From positions 238,391-302,390 of the forward strand of contig NZ_AZWO01000004.1 of NCBI RefSeq assembly GCF_000514775.1: a stretch of 64,000 bases of DNA, read 5' to 3'. The DNA comes from Salinispora pacifica CNR114. Lineage in GTDB: Bacteria; Actinomycetota; Actinomycetes; Mycobacteriales; Micromonosporaceae. A program made the translations under genes and the position numbers. Shown here piece by piece: positions 8,985 to 18,197 of the stretch. The number at the start of each line of letters is the position of its first letter. The stretch's first letter is position 1. The notes beneath the pieces were generated by a model. It ran no database searches. It saw nothing but the letters and a program-made list of their open reading frames with translations, and was not told the DNA's origin.

Positions 8985-9638
8985 CGCGGTGAGCGGCACC
9001 CCGGCCAACGCCCGCACCTCGCGGGCGAGGTGGGCCTGGTCGGCGTAGCCCGCCTCGGTTGCTACCGACGCGAAGGGCTGACCGGTCCGCGCCAACGCGA
9101 CGGCCCGCTGCATCCGCAGGATCCGGTGCAGGGTCTTCGGCCCGTAACCGAACGCGGCATTGCTGCGTCGCTGCAGCTGCCGGGAGCTGAGGCCGCAGCG
9201 CGCCGCGACCAGGCCAACGGACAGTCCGGCCCGCGCGGCACCGGCCAAGGAAACCAGCACCCGGTCGGTGCCGTGCCAGCGACGGCGCGCCGCGGCCGTC
9301 AAGGCGGCGAGCGGATCCGCCGCCTCGGCGATGGCGCGGACGGAGGCCGGCGGCCACACCGTTTCCAACGGCACCTGCCGATCGACCACCTCGCTGGCGG
9401 GTATGCCGAGCACGCCGGGCCCGGTCCCGGCACCGAAGCGCAGCGCGGCGTAACGACTGCCCGGCGCGGAGGAGGCCATCCGAGCGGACGTGTCCGGCCC
9501 CGCGACAAAGACCCCACCGTCCCGCCAGATCAGGTCGAGGCAACCGTCGGGCAGCACCCGTGCCGGAGCGCCACCCGGTGCCGTGACGCTACGCCACGCG
9601 ACGACGTACGGCAGCGGCGAGGCTAGTTCTTCGTACAC
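8973..9638 (-). CDS. AraC-family transcriptional regulator with DUF6597-like N-terminal domain
   Basis: A 221-residue regulator. The N-terminal sensing region contains RVLPDGCLDLIW and a GPDTSA segment typical of AraC proteins with a DUF6597-type sensing domain. The C-terminal AraC helix-turn-helix covers about 120-221 with CGLSSRQLQRR, FGYGPKTLHRILRMQRA and FASVATEAGYADQAHLARE. GTG 9638 was chosen because GGAGGAGGAT lies about nine bases upstream. It converges with the glyoxalase-fold gene, and AraC plus VOC pairs are common neighbours, but regulation of that gene is only a guess. Confidence 0.88.
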   Translation of the reverse strand: MYEELASPLPYVVAWRSVTAPGGAPARVLPDGCLDLIWRDGGVFVAGPDTSARMASSAPGSRYAALRFGAGTGPGVLGIPASEVVDRQVPLETVWPPASVRAIAEAADPLAALTAAARRRWHGTDRVLVSLAGAARAGLSVGLVAARCGLSSRQLQRRSNAAFGYGPKTLHRILRMQRAVALARTGQPFASVATEAGYADQAHLAREVRALAGVPLTALLG

Positions 9639-9699
9639 GCCCGCGATCCTCCTCCGCAGGTATGACGACGCGGCAGCCGCCGCTCCCCCGGCGAAACCC

Positions 9700-10140
9700 C
9701 TATTCCAGCTGGAAGTCAGCGAAGTCGAACCCGGGTGCCACCACACAGCTGACCAGGACCGGCTGGTCACCGGCGGGGATCGCGGCCTGCCACATCCCAC
9801 CCGGAATCAGCACCTGCGGACGCTGACCGGCGGAGACATCCGCGCCGAGAGCAACCTCTCTGGAGTCGTCCGCCGGCTGCTGGCCAGAGCCGCCGAAGCG
9901 CAGCGTCAGCGGACCGCCCGAATGCCACAACCACAGCTCGTCCGAGCGCACCACATGCCAACGGGAACGCTCACCCGGGTGCAGCAGGAAATAGATGGCC
10001 GTAGCCGCGCTCCGGCTGCCGTCGTACCCGGTGGGACGCAGCGTCTGGGTCGAGCGCCACGTCTCTCGGAACCAGCCGCCCTCGGGGTGGGGCGCGAGAT
10101 CAAGCAGTTCGACCAGCTCCGACCGCTGCACATCCGGCAC
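9700..10140 (-). CDS. DUF985 family cupin
   Basis: A 146-residue single-domain cupin. Family marks are LDLAPHPEGGWFRETWRS at the start, AATAIYFLLHPGERSRWHVV and ELWLWHSGGPL in the middle, and CVVAPGFDFADFQL at the end. The fold is related to epimerase- and isomerase-type cupins, but no activity is settled for bacterial members. GTG 10140 follows GAGAGGAG at good spacing, preferred over an upstream extension lacking homology. It lies 61 bases upstream of the AraC gene on the same strand and may be co-transcribed with it. Confidence 0.85.
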   Translation of the reverse strand: MPDVQRSELVELLDLAPHPEGGWFRETWRSTQTLRPTGYDGSRSAATAIYFLLHPGERSRWHVVRSDELWLWHSGGPLTLRFGGSGQQPADDSREVALGADVSAGQRPQVLIPGGMWQAAIPAGDQPVLVSCVVAPGFDFADFQLE

Positions 10141-10255
10141 GCGAAACTCCTCTCGCTGAGATGTCACCGGGGCGAAACCACGGGGACCTGGCACGAAGGC
10201 GACCGCCTGACGGTAACAGGGACGGCAGACGTACCACCAAGATCCGCGAGACAAC

Positions 10256-12709
10256 CTAACGGGTCCAGCTCAGCACCGGAGAGATCCGCGTCGCCCGTTG
10301 CGCCGGTACGACGCTGGCCAGCACCCCGGTCACCACCGCCACGACCAGCAGCAGCGCCAACTGCAACCAGGGCAGCGCAATGACCGGTGTGGCCGTCGCG
10401 CCCACGGTGGCGGTCGCGCCGACCAGGCCCACCGGTACGCCGATCAGCAGGCCGGTGCCGGCGCCGAGCACGGTGATGGCCACCGCCTCAATGGCGAGCA
10501 TCGCCCGTAGTCGCCCGCGCCGAGTGCCGAGCGCCCGCAACAGAGCCAGCTCCGGCGTACGCTCGATGACCGACAGGCCCAGCAGGTTCGCCACGCCGAG
10601 CAGCGAGATGATCACGGTTACGCCGAGCATCGCGAGTGCCAGCCCGAGCAGGATGGCGAGCACCTCGGCGAGGTCACCCCCCTCGGTGATGCCCCCGCCC
10701 AACTCCACCTCCAGATCACCGGCGGTGACCGCATGCACCCGGTCGGCCAGGGCCGCCCGGTCGAAGTCGGGATCCGCCACCGCCCAGATCGTGGTGGGAG
10801 TCGCCGGGACGCCCTGGGCTGCGAGCGCGTCGGCGGAGGTCACCCCGAGGAGTTGCCCCGTAGTGTCGGCCAGCCGGGAGGTGCGGGCGGCAAAGCTTAA
10901 GTTCCGGTCGCCGACACCGACGCTCACCGGGCTGCCCTCCGGTAAGCCGCGAGCGGCCAGGTACGCCTCAGGTACGAGGAGGACCGGCACTTCGGTCGGT
11001 GCGGCGAGTTCGGGCGCCAGCCGGTCGGCCAGGCTGGCGGGCAGGGCGGCGATTCGAGTCGGGGTGGCCTTGCCAGCGTCGGAGAACCGGGCGTTTACCG
11101 TGCCCACGGTGGCCGAGGCGGCCAGCTCGGGTACCGCGGCGAGAGCCCGAGCCGTGGCACCGTCGACGGGGGTGCCTTCGGTGTGGGCGCTTACGGCCAC
11201 CGGGTAGCGGGCCGCCAGGTCCGCCTCCACCGTGGCCTGTCCGGTTCTGGCCGCCACGGTCAGGCAGGCGATCAGGGCCGCGCCGACCACCACGGCCATC
11301 GCCGCCGTGGCGGTCCGCCGGGCGTTCCGGTTCAGGTTGCTCCCGGCCAGGCCAGCGGCGACGCCGAGTCGCTCCGACACCCGGGCGATCGGCTGCAGCA
11401 GCTGCGCGATCAGCCGGGGCAGGACGGGCAGCAGGCCGGCCGCCAACAAAAGGCCACCGGCGAGGGCCAGTGGCAGCGAGCCGCCGGCCCCCGCCACGGC
11501 CAGCACCGCGACCGCACCGAACGTGACCACCACGCCGGCGACCAGACGGCGCGGAGCGCGGACCGCAGCGAGCGGCACCTCGGGAAGCTCCCCGAGCGCC
11601 CGGACCGGCGCGACGCCCGCGGCGCGTCGGGTTGGCAACCCGACGGCGAAGAGCGTGGCCGTAATCCCGACCAACACGCTGCCGGCCAGGGTCAGCGGGT
11701 TCACCCGTAGGCCACCACCGCTGATGCTGAGCAGGTCGGCGCCGAGGTAGCCGACCACGACACCCGCCGCCGCACCCACGACGGCGCCGATCGTGCCCAC
11801 GATGGCGGCCTCAGCCAGCAGGATCCGGCTGACCTGACTTCGGTGCCCGCCGACGAGTCGCAGCAGGGCGGTCTGACGAACTCGTTGGGCGGCCACCACC
11901 TGGAAGGTGTTGGCGATGACCAGGATGGCGGCCAGCAGGGCCACCGCGACGAGGGCAAGCATCAACACGATCAGCTGGGTACTCCCCCCGACGAGGCGCG
12001 CGGCGGCCTCGTCCGCCGCGGCGGAAGCACTCACCGCCGACGCGCCCGACGGCAGGATGCGATCAATCAGGTCGATGGTGGCCTCGAGCCGGTTCGGGTC
12101 GTCGATCGTGACCAGGGCGGCGCGCGGCACGTCGTCGGCGAAGTAGGCCGGGTCGGCGTAGAAGCGGAATGACGCACCGGCCAACGGACGGAACCCCAGG
12201 TCGGTCGAGCCCGTCACGGTGACAGTGACCGCCGGCCGGTCGCCCTGCCGGAAGGTCACTGGGTCGCCGACGCCCGCCCCCAGCTCGTCGAGGGTCCGCT
12301 GGTCGGCGACGACCTGCTGGGGCCCAGTAGGCCACGAGCCACGGTCCAGGTCGAACCAGCGGACCGCGGCGGTGGCGGCGATGCTCTGCACGTTCGCGGA
12401 ACCGCGTCGCTCGCCACTGACGACGCTGACCGTTCGCGCGAACTGCGGATCGACCGTGCGAACGTGCGGGACCTCCGCCACCGTTCGGTACCAACTTGGG
12501 TCGGAGGTCGAGTCCGCCGCAGCGATAACGATGTCGGCCGTGGTGAGCGGCGCCGCCGCGGTGCGGCGTAGCCCCTCGCTGGCGGTGGCGATGAAGGTGG
12601 CGGTGGCGGCGAGGAACCCCGTCGCCAGCAGAACCGCCGCGATGATTGCCAGAAACCGGGTCGGATAGGTACGGACCTGTGCCCAGGCCAGTGCGACGAT
12701 CACCCTCAT
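10256..12709 (-). CDS. ABC transporter permease, FtsX/MacB type, duplicated
   Basis: An 817-residue permease with an N-terminal anchor helix (about 14-46), a large extracytoplasmic MacB-like domain (about 47-245) and three helices (about 250-375). A central pair of helices (about 390-440) precedes a repeat of the whole layout ending with three helices (about 685-810). Two FtsX domains in one chain are typical of actinobacterial exporters of the LolCDE/MacB class. Its ATG overlaps the stop of the upstream ATPase gene (ATGA), so the two are made together. These mechanotransmission exporters move lipids, peptides or antibiotics; the cargo here is unknown. The operon is divergent from a histidine-kinase/response-regulator pair that probably controls it. 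Confidence 0.92.
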   Translation of the reverse strand: MRVIVALAWAQVRTYPTRFLAIIAAVLLATGFLAATATFIATASEGLRRTAAAPLTTADIVIAAADSTSDPSWYRTVAEVPHVRTVDPQFARTVSVVSGERRGSANVQSIAATAAVRWFDLDRGSWPTGPQQVVADQRTLDELGAGVGDPVTFRQGDRPAVTVTVTGSTDLGFRPLAGASFRFYADPAYFADDVPRAALVTIDDPNRLEATIDLIDRILPSGASAVSASAAADEAAARLVGGSTQLIVLMLALVAVALLAAILVIANTFQVVAAQRVRQTALLRLVGGHRSQVSRILLAEAAIVGTIGAVVGAAAGVVVGYLGADLLSISGGGLRVNPLTLAGSVLVGITATLFAVGLPTRRAAGVAPVRALGELPEVPLAAVRAPRRLVAGVVVTFGAVAVLAVAGAGGSLPLALAGGLLLAAGLLPVLPRLIAQLLQPIARVSERLGVAAGLAGSNLNRNARRTATAAMAVVVGAALIACLTVAARTGQATVEADLAARYPVAVSAHTEGTPVDGATARALAAVPELAASATVGTVNARFSDAGKATPTRIAALPASLADRLAPELAAPTEVPVLLVPEAYLAARGLPEGSPVSVGVGDRNLSFAARTSRLADTTGQLLGVTSADALAAQGVPATPTTIWAVADPDFDRAALADRVHAVTAGDLEVELGGGITEGGDLAEVLAILLGLALAMLGVTVIISLLGVANLLGLSVIERTPELALLRALGTRRGRLRAMLAIEAVAITVLGAGTGLLIGVPVGLVGATATVGATATPVIALPWLQLALLLVVAVVTGVLASVVPAQRATRISPVLSWTR

Positions 12710-13443
12710 ACCGTCACCGCGGCCAGCGAGGCGAGGATGGTGTCCCGAGTGGGCTGACGCAGCTCGTCGCGGATCCGGCCGTCGGCCATCACCAGGGCCC
12801 GGTCGGCGTGGGCCGCGGCGCCGGGATCGTGCGTCACCATGATGATCGTCTGCCCGTACCGCCGTGCCGCGTCCCGCAGGCCGACCAGCAGGGCCCGCCC
12901 GGTGGCGATATCCAGCGCACCGGTCGGTTCGTCGGCGAACACGACACTGGGCTGGGCCAACAGGGCCCGGGCTACCGCGACGCGCTGCTGCTCGCCCCCG
13001 GACAGCTCGGTCGGGCGGTGCTCCAGCCGGTCGCCGATCCGCAGCCGGTCGCTGATGATCCGCAGCCGCACCGGATCAACCGACCGGCCGGCGAGCCGCA
13101 GCGGAAGCGTGATGTTCTGCCGAGCGGTCAGCGTGGGCAGCAGATTGAACGCCTGGAAGATGAAGCCGATCCGATCTCGCCGCAGATCGGTCAGCGCGCG
13201 GTCGTCCAGCCCCGCCAGCGGTGCGCCGGCTACGCAGACCGAACCCTCGGTAGGGGTGTCCAATCCGGCCAGCAGCTGCATCAACGTGGTCTTTCCGGAC
13301 CCGGAGGGGCCCATGATGGCGGTGAACTCGCCGACGGCAAAGTTGGCGGAAACCCCGTCCACTGCCCGGATTGCGGACTCTCCGGCACCGTACGTCTTGT
13401 AGACGTCTCGGCAGCTGACCATGTCGGCACACGCCGTCTGCAT
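12706..13443 (-). CDS. ABC transporter ATP-binding protein (LolD/MacB class)
   Basis: A 245-residue ATPase with Walker A GPSGSGKTT (about 46-54), Q-loop FIFQAFNLLPTLTA, signature LSGGEQQRVAVARAL and Walker B VVFADEPTGALD, followed by the switch-loop histidine in VTHD. The GEFTAIMGPSGSGKTTLMQLLAG block is diagnostic of the LolD/MacB group. It powers the permease encoded downstream, whose ATG overlaps this stop codon. ATG 13443 was chosen; in-frame ATGs at 13449 and 13422 are possible and would change the N-terminus by two to seven residues. Confidence 0.93.
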   Translation of the reverse strand: MQTACADMVSCRDVYKTYGAGESAIRAVDGVSANFAVGEFTAIMGPSGSGKTTLMQLLAGLDTPTEGSVCVAGAPLAGLDDRALTDLRRDRIGFIFQAFNLLPTLTARQNITLPLRLAGRSVDPVRLRIISDRLRIGDRLEHRPTELSGGEQQRVAVARALLAQPSVVFADEPTGALDIATGRALLVGLRDAARRYGQTIIMVTHDPGAAAHADRALVMADGRIRDELRQPTRDTILASLAAVTV

Positions 13444-13517
13444 CACCATCTCACCGACGGTAGGCAGGCTCCCGGTCGGACACATCCGTCCGGGGCATCG
13501 CTTCTCGCTCGCAGGCC

Positions 13518-13545
13518 GATACCTTGGTATCGAGGCTTCGGTATC
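13518..13545. promoter_or_regulatory. Candidate response-regulator operator: GATACC/GGTATC palindrome plus third half-site
   Basis: GATACC-TT-GGTATC (13518-13531) is a perfect inverted repeat, and a further GGTATC starts at 13540, 14 bases after the previous one and within a longer direct repeat (TTGGTATCGAGG / TTCGGTATCG). The cluster lies between the divergent ABC exporter and the kinase/regulator operon, where a NarL-type regulator would be expected to bind. Confidence 0.5.
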
Positions 13546-13597
13546 GTCGGGGGAAGCGGCAATTCCCCAACAACGGCTCCCTGAATACCCTGAACGA

Positions 13598-14734
13598 GTG
13601 CGGGTCGAAACGAAGCGGGCGCTGGTGGTTGACACCGGCATCGCGATCGCCGCCGGGGCCGGCTGCTTGGCACTCGGGCTCACCGGACTGCCGGCCTGGT
13701 ACTGGTCGGCAACGCTGGCCCCGTTGCTGACGATCCGCCGGGTCGCACCGCTGACCATGCTCGGACTCGCAGCGCTCATCTCGGGCATCCAGCTACTGGT
13801 GACGCAGAGCCTTCTCTTCCCCGGTGACCTCGTCGGCCTGGTCGCCGTGCACGCAGTCGCGGCGTACGCCACCGAGCGGATGCGGCACACCGGCCTCCTA
13901 CTCGGCGTGATCGGCGCCCTGGTGGTGACCGGCTACGTCCTGCACACCGTGCCGAGTTGGCCGGGCGGCGCCGGGCTGCTCGGCAGCGTGATCGCGGCGA
14001 CGTCGCTCGCCGCCTGGTCGACCGGGTTGCGGCACCGCCAGCAGCGCGGTGCCGTGGCGCATGCCGAGCATCGCCGGCGACTCGCCGAAGCGGAGAGCGC
14101 CGTCCGCGCCCAACTCGCGGTGCACGAGGAGCGGGCCCGGATCAACCGCGAGATGCACGACATCATCGCGCACTCGCTGGCCTCGATCATCGCTCAGGCC
14201 GAGGGTGGGCGGGTCGCCGCCCGCGCCGACGCCGTCGTCGCCGGTCCACTGTTCGATCAGATCGCGGGCACCGGTCGGGAAGCACTCACCGACGTCAAAC
14301 GCCTACTCACCACCGTCGCCGAAGCGGACGACGAGCTGGATGCGAAGGGGCTACGCGCGCTACCCGCGCTACTGACCAGCGTCGCCGCCGCTGGTCTCCC
14401 GGTGACCCTGAGCACGGAGGGATCCGAGCAGCCCCTCGGGCCCGGGATGGATCTCGCCGTCTACCGGGTGATCCAGGAGTCGCTCACCAACGTCATCAAG
14501 CACACACCCCGGCAACAGGCACAGCTGCAGATGCACTGGCAGCCTGGGCTACTCACCGTCACCGTGACAAACCCACTGGTGGGACACGATGGCAGGGCGC
14601 CGGTTCCGGGGCAGGGCCTGGCCGGCATTCGACAGCGGTGCGCGCTCTTCAACGGAGGCTACACGGTGACCACCGGGGCAGAATTCACGGTCACCACCCG
14701 GTGGCCGCTGGTCCAGGAGGGAACGCTGTCGTGA
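13598..14734 (+). CDS. Sensor histidine kinase (HisKA_3 family)
   Basis: A 378-residue kinase with four to five N-terminal membrane helices (about 10-30, 35-68, 75-92, 98-117 and 122-143). A coiled segment rich in Ala/Glu/Arg leads into INREMHDIIAHSLASI, in which His187 is the phosphorylation site. The ATPase domain has VIQESLTNVIKH (N box) and GQGLAGI (G2 box). GTG 13598 was chosen because the membrane domain begins shortly after it and upstream sequence is non-coding in character. Its stop overlaps the GTG of the response regulator. The pair is divergent from the MacB-like exporter and is the likely controller of it. Confidence 0.9.
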   Translation: MRVETKRALVVDTGIAIAAGAGCLALGLTGLPAWYWSATLAPLLTIRRVAPLTMLGLAALISGIQLLVTQSLLFPGDLVGLVAVHAVAAYATERMRHTGLLLGVIGALVVTGYVLHTVPSWPGGAGLLGSVIAATSLAAWSTGLRHRQQRGAVAHAEHRRRLAEAESAVRAQLAVHEERARINREMHDIIAHSLASIIAQAEGGRVAARADAVVAGPLFDQIAGTGREALTDVKRLLTTVAEADDELDAKGLRALPALLTSVAAAGLPVTLSTEGSEQPLGPGMDLAVYRVIQESLTNVIKHTPRQQAQLQMHWQPGLLTVTVTNPLVGHDGRAPVPGQGLAGIRQRCALFNGGYTVTTGAEFTVTTRWPLVQEGTLS

Positions 14735-15387
14735 CCGAGCCGCCCATCACGGTGCTCATCGCCGACGACCAGGACCTCGTCCGTACGGGATTCACGCTCG
14801 TCGTCAACTCCGCCGCCGGCCTGCGGGTAGTCGCCACCGCCGCCACCGGTGCGGAAGCGGTTGACCTCGCCACCGCGCACCAGCCGGACGTCATTCTGAT
14901 GGACATCCGGATGCCCCACACCGACGGTATTACCGCCACCCGGGCCATCCTCGCCGCCCCCGGGCCCCGCCCGAAGATCATCGCACTGACCACATACGAC
15001 AGCGATGACTACGCGACCCGGATCCTCGATGCCGGCGCCAGTGGCTACCTACTCAAGGATTCGACCGCCGAGGCGCTCATCGCAGCCATTCACACCGTGC
15101 ACCGGGGGGAGGTCGTCCTCGCATCGGCAACCACCCGGCGCCTGACAGCCGGTCGGGCCGGGCCGAGACCGGCTCAGCGGCGCACAGGCATTGATGACTT
15201 CACCGCCCGGGAGCGCGACGTCTTCCACCTGGTCGTGGCGGGAGCAAGCAACGCCGAGATCGCCCAACGGCTACACCTCGCCGAGGTCACGGTGAAGACC
15301 CACGTCGGCCGGGTGCTGGCGAAGCTCGGCGTACGGGACCGCGTCAACATCGTGATCTGGGCATACCGCAACGGCGTCGTCGGCTGA
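14731..15387 (+). CDS. LuxR/NarL-family response regulator
   Basis: A 218-residue regulator starting at GTG 14731, overlapping the kinase stop (GTGA). The receiver has DD at 12-13, phosphoacceptor Asp58 in ILMDIRMPHTDG, and the Lys in YLLKDST. The LuxR domain (about 150-210) reads FTARERDVFHLVVAGASNAEI and AEVTVKTHVGRVLAKLG. Actinobacterial regulators of this class commonly control an adjacent ABC exporter; the GATACC palindromes upstream of the operon are its candidate sites. Confidence 0.93.
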   Translation: MTEPPITVLIADDQDLVRTGFTLVVNSAAGLRVVATAATGAEAVDLATAHQPDVILMDIRMPHTDGITATRAILAAPGPRPKIIALTTYDSDDYATRILDAGASGYLLKDSTAEALIAAIHTVHRGEVVLASATTRRLTAGRAGPRPAQRRTGIDDFTARERDVFHLVVAGASNAEIAQRLHLAEVTVKTHVGRVLAKLGVRDRVNIVIWAYRNGVVG

Positions 15388-15411
15388 CCCGGCGGCTGCC
15401 CACGATCCGTA

Positions 15412-15425
15412 CCGCCCTCGGGCGG
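15412..15425 (+). terminator. Short hairpin after the response regulator
   Basis: CCGCCC-TC-GGGCGG forms a 6-bp GC stem 25 bases after the regulator stop, followed by further GGGCGGGACC repeats that could extend alternative stems. It is a weak terminator candidate. Confidence 0.35.
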
Positions 15426-15569
15426 GACCCGGGGTCGGGCGGGACCCGGATCCCGCGACTCGGCGGCCGCGGAGCGGCTCACCGCGTACTGTCGGATGAA
15501 CGGATGTCCATGGCAGGCACACCGCGTTTGCCGGACGGCCGGAAATCCCGTTCCGACCTGGGGTGAGCA

Positions 15570-16427
15570 TTGAACACGAACCCGAATCGCTGCGTCCTGA
15601 TCACTGGAACGTCCTCCGGAATCGGACTGGCCACCGCCATCGCCTGCGCCCGTGCGGGCTGGACGACCGTGGCTACGATGCGGGACACCACAAGGGCGGA
15701 GGCGTTGAACGCCGCCGCGGCGGCCGCCGGGGTGTCCCTGGATATCCGTGCCCTCGACGTCACCGACGAGTCGGTCCGGGACGGTATCGACTCGGTGGCG
15801 GCCGAGCACGGCCGGCTCGACGCCGTGATCAACAACGCCGGCGCCGCGTACCTCGGCACCGTGGAGAATGACGACCTCGCCGACATCCGCGCCTGCGTCG
15901 AGGTGAACTTCTTCGGCGTGATCCAGGTATCCCAGGCGGCGATGCCGCACCTGCGGTCCAGCGGCGGCCGCCTCCTGACCATCAGCAGCGTCGGTGGCAG
16001 TGTCGGGCAGCCCTTCAACGAGGCGTACTGCGCCGCCAAGTTCGCCGTCGAGGGCTTCATGCAGTCGCTGGCGCCGGTCGCCCGCACGGTCGGCGTGCAG
16101 GTTGGCATCATCGAGCCCGCCGCAGTTGTCAGCGAATTCGTGGCCAACGCCAACGTGGACATCCCGGCCATGGTGGCGCAGGCCGGGCCGTACGCGCCGG
16201 CGCTTACCGCGTACGTGCAGCGGGTCCAGGCGATGTACGAGGCGGACACCGGCAAGCCTCAAACGTCCGACGAGGTCGCAGCTGTGGTCATGGAGGTGCT
16301 GACCGCGCCGGAGCTGCCCTTCCGGACGCAGACCTCGAACGAGGCGCGGGACTTTGTGGGCCGGTCGCTGTCGGACCTCAATGGTTCGGCCGTCCTCGGG
16401 GAGACCCGGGGCTGGGTCGCCCAGTAG
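15570..16427 (+). CDS. Short-chain dehydrogenase/reductase
   Basis: A 285-residue classical SDR with the TGTSSGIG cofactor loop (residues 13-20), NNAG, the catalytic Ser in TISSVGG and the YCAAK active-site Tyr/Lys pair. The extended C-terminus with a substrate-loop region (SEFVANANVDIPAM) is typical of oxidoreductases acting on hydrophobic ketones or alcohols; the substrate is unknown. The start is TTG 15570 with GGGGTGAG close upstream. Its last 50 bases overlap the degraded efflux gene on the other strand. Confidence 0.9.
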   Translation: MNTNPNRCVLITGTSSGIGLATAIACARAGWTTVATMRDTTRAEALNAAAAAAGVSLDIRALDVTDESVRDGIDSVAAEHGRLDAVINNAGAAYLGTVENDDLADIRACVEVNFFGVIQVSQAAMPHLRSSGGRLLTISSVGGSVGQPFNEAYCAAKFAVEGFMQSLAPVARTVGVQVGIIEPAAVVSEFVANANVDIPAMVAQAGPYAPALTAYVQRVQAMYEADTGKPQTSDEVAAVVMEVLTAPELPFRTQTSNEARDFVGRSLSDLNGSAVLGETRGWVAQ

Positions 16428-17362
16428 GGCTAACAGGCTCCCGCTCGATGTGCGGTGGGGGCGAGCCGGCGGAGGCCGGCCGCTCCGCCGTCGGACGAAC
16501 CCGGCGCAGCAGCGACGCCGACAACACGGCGAGGAGCACCGCCAGCCCGGCGCTCACCCCGCCGGCGGTGTTGAAGCCACCGGTGAACGCGACCCGCGCC
16601 GCCTCCAGCAGCGCCGCGCCGGCCGGCTCGGGCAGCTGCTCGGCGACGACGGTGGCGCCGGCGAGGGATTCCGCAGCCGCCTCGCCGGCATCTCCTGGCA
16701 GGCCCACCGGGATGGCGGCGGCGACCGCACTGCGGTACACCGCTGTGCCGACGCTGCCCAGCAGCGCGACACCAAGCGCGACCCCGAGTTCGGTGCTGGT
16801 CTCGGAGATCGACGATGCGGACCCGGCCCGCTGTGGTGGAGCGGCCCCGATGGCCAGATCGGTGCCCAACACGGCCCCGGGGCCGAACCCGAGGTAGACC
16901 AGTACCAGGCCGAGCACTGCCAGGCCGAGCCCCACCGGCGCTGCCCACCAGGCCGATCAGCGAGTAGCCGACCGCCGCGACCACCATGCCGCCGGCCACC
17001 ACGTAGCCCGGGGTGACGCGCCGCGCGAGCAGCGGCGCCAGCATCGAACCGGCCAGCATGGCGATCGCGTACGGCAACATCCACCGGCCGGCTCGCAGCG
17101 GGGGGAGGCCCACGACGAGCTGGGCGTACTGCGCGAAGAGCAGGGCGATGCCCCCGATGGTGGTCCCACCGACCAGCATGATGAGGCCCTAGCTGTCCAT
17201 GATCCACAGCAGTTGGGCGGCATCCGGCGCCAGGTCGGCGCTCAACTGCGGTAACGCCAGGTACAGCACGTTGAGGTCAAGTGCCAGCAGCAGCGTGGGC
17301 AGGGCGAGCACCGCGAGCCCCACCCATTCCCGCCGGCCAGCTCGGCTCTCGTTGATGTCCAT
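16378..17362 (-). pseudogene. DHA2-type MFS drug exporter remnant (internal deletion, in-frame stop, frameshift)
   Basis: From ATG 17362 the reading gives MDINESRAGRREW and transmembrane helix 1 up to LLWIMDS, then an in-frame TAG (17189-17191). The text after the stop (IMLVGGTTIGGIALLFAQYAQLVVGL) matches the middle of a 14-helix pump. Compared with the intact pump at 58,435-60,060, about 230 residues (helices 2 to about 9) are missing at this junction. The frame then slips near 16935-16945 after LIGLVGSAGGA, and the C-terminal third continues in another frame (VLGTDLAIGAAPPQRAGSAS onward) to 16378. Three lesions make function impossible. Confidence 0.88.
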
Positions 17363-17399
17363 CAAAGGATCCCGTCGAGTCCGCGCACCGGCCCCGGAT

Positions 17400-18068
17400 C
17401 TACCCGTCGTAGTCGTCGTGCAGCCGCCACCAGCTGTACGGCGTGCCCTGCGGCCGCCCGCCCGGAGTCTCCTCCCAGGTCTCCTGCCGGCCCAGCGGAG
17501 TCAGGTCGAGCAGGGTCCAGTTGCTGCCGAGGGCCTCAACGCCGCGCCCAGTGGTGAAGTACGTGCGGTACACCTCGTCGCCGTCGCGCAGGAAGACACT
17601 TAGGCCAAAGGACTCCCCCGCCTCCGACGTCAGCCCGAAGTCGGGGTTGAAGTCGGTGCCGTAGGACGAGTACCAGGGCAACGTCCAGCCCATCCGCTCC
17701 TGGAACGGCGTGATCTCGGCCCGGGGCGCCCGCGAGATCAACGCGACTGTGGTATCCCGTGCGTTCAGGTGAGCCGGGTGCCCGAGGTTGTCCACGAACA
17801 TGGAGCAGCCCTCGCAGTGGTGCGACGAGTCGGGGGTGAGCATGAAGTGGTAGACGACCAGCTGCCGCCGTCCCTCGAACACGTCGGCCAGGCCGACCCG
17901 GCCGGCGGGCCCGTCGAAGACGTACTCCTGCTCGATGCGGGTCATTGGCAGCCGGCGGCGCTCGGCGGCGAGCGCGTCCCGGGCTCGGGTCGCCTCCTTC
18001 TCCTTGACCAGCAGCCGCTCGCGCGCGGCCTGCCACTCCTGGGCGGACACAACCGGTGGCAGGTTCAC
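17400..18068 (-). CDS. DUF899 family thioredoxin-like protein
   Basis: A 222-residue DUF899 protein starting at GTG 18068 with CGGAG upstream. Recognisable blocks are PPVVSAQEWQAAR at the start, VYHFMLTPDSSHHCEGCSMF (the CxxC-like pair in a thioredoxin-fold context), RAEITPFQERMGW and WYSSYGTDFNPDF, ending SWWRLHDDY. The family is thought to be thioredoxin-fold, but no reaction is established. It faces away from the SARP-type regulator, with only 129 bases between the two starts, so they may share a regulatory region. Confidence 0.88.
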   Translation of the reverse strand: MNLPPVVSAQEWQAARERLLVKEKEATRARDALAAERRRLPMTRIEQEYVFDGPAGRVGLADVFEGRRQLVVYHFMLTPDSSHHCEGCSMFVDNLGHPAHLNARDTTVALISRAPRAEITPFQERMGWTLPWYSSYGTDFNPDFGLTSEAGESFGLSVFLRDGDEVYRTYFTTGRGVEALGSNWTLLDLTPLGRQETWEETPGGRPQGTPYSWWRLHDDYDG

Positions 18069-18197
18069 GATCTTTCTCCGTTCCTGGGGTGCGGCCGGTG
18101 GATCCCAGCCTCCTGGTCCACCCTGTCCGGCGGCACTCTCGGTCCAATCCCGGCGAAATCACGGTCCGTTGTCGGGGCCCTGGGCTACGGTGCCCCC

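Noticed and set aside
12706..15387. Assigning the MacB-like exporter to the enediyne cluster
   Set aside because: It lies more than 10 kb from unbU with ordinary chromosomal genes between, and has its own two-component system.
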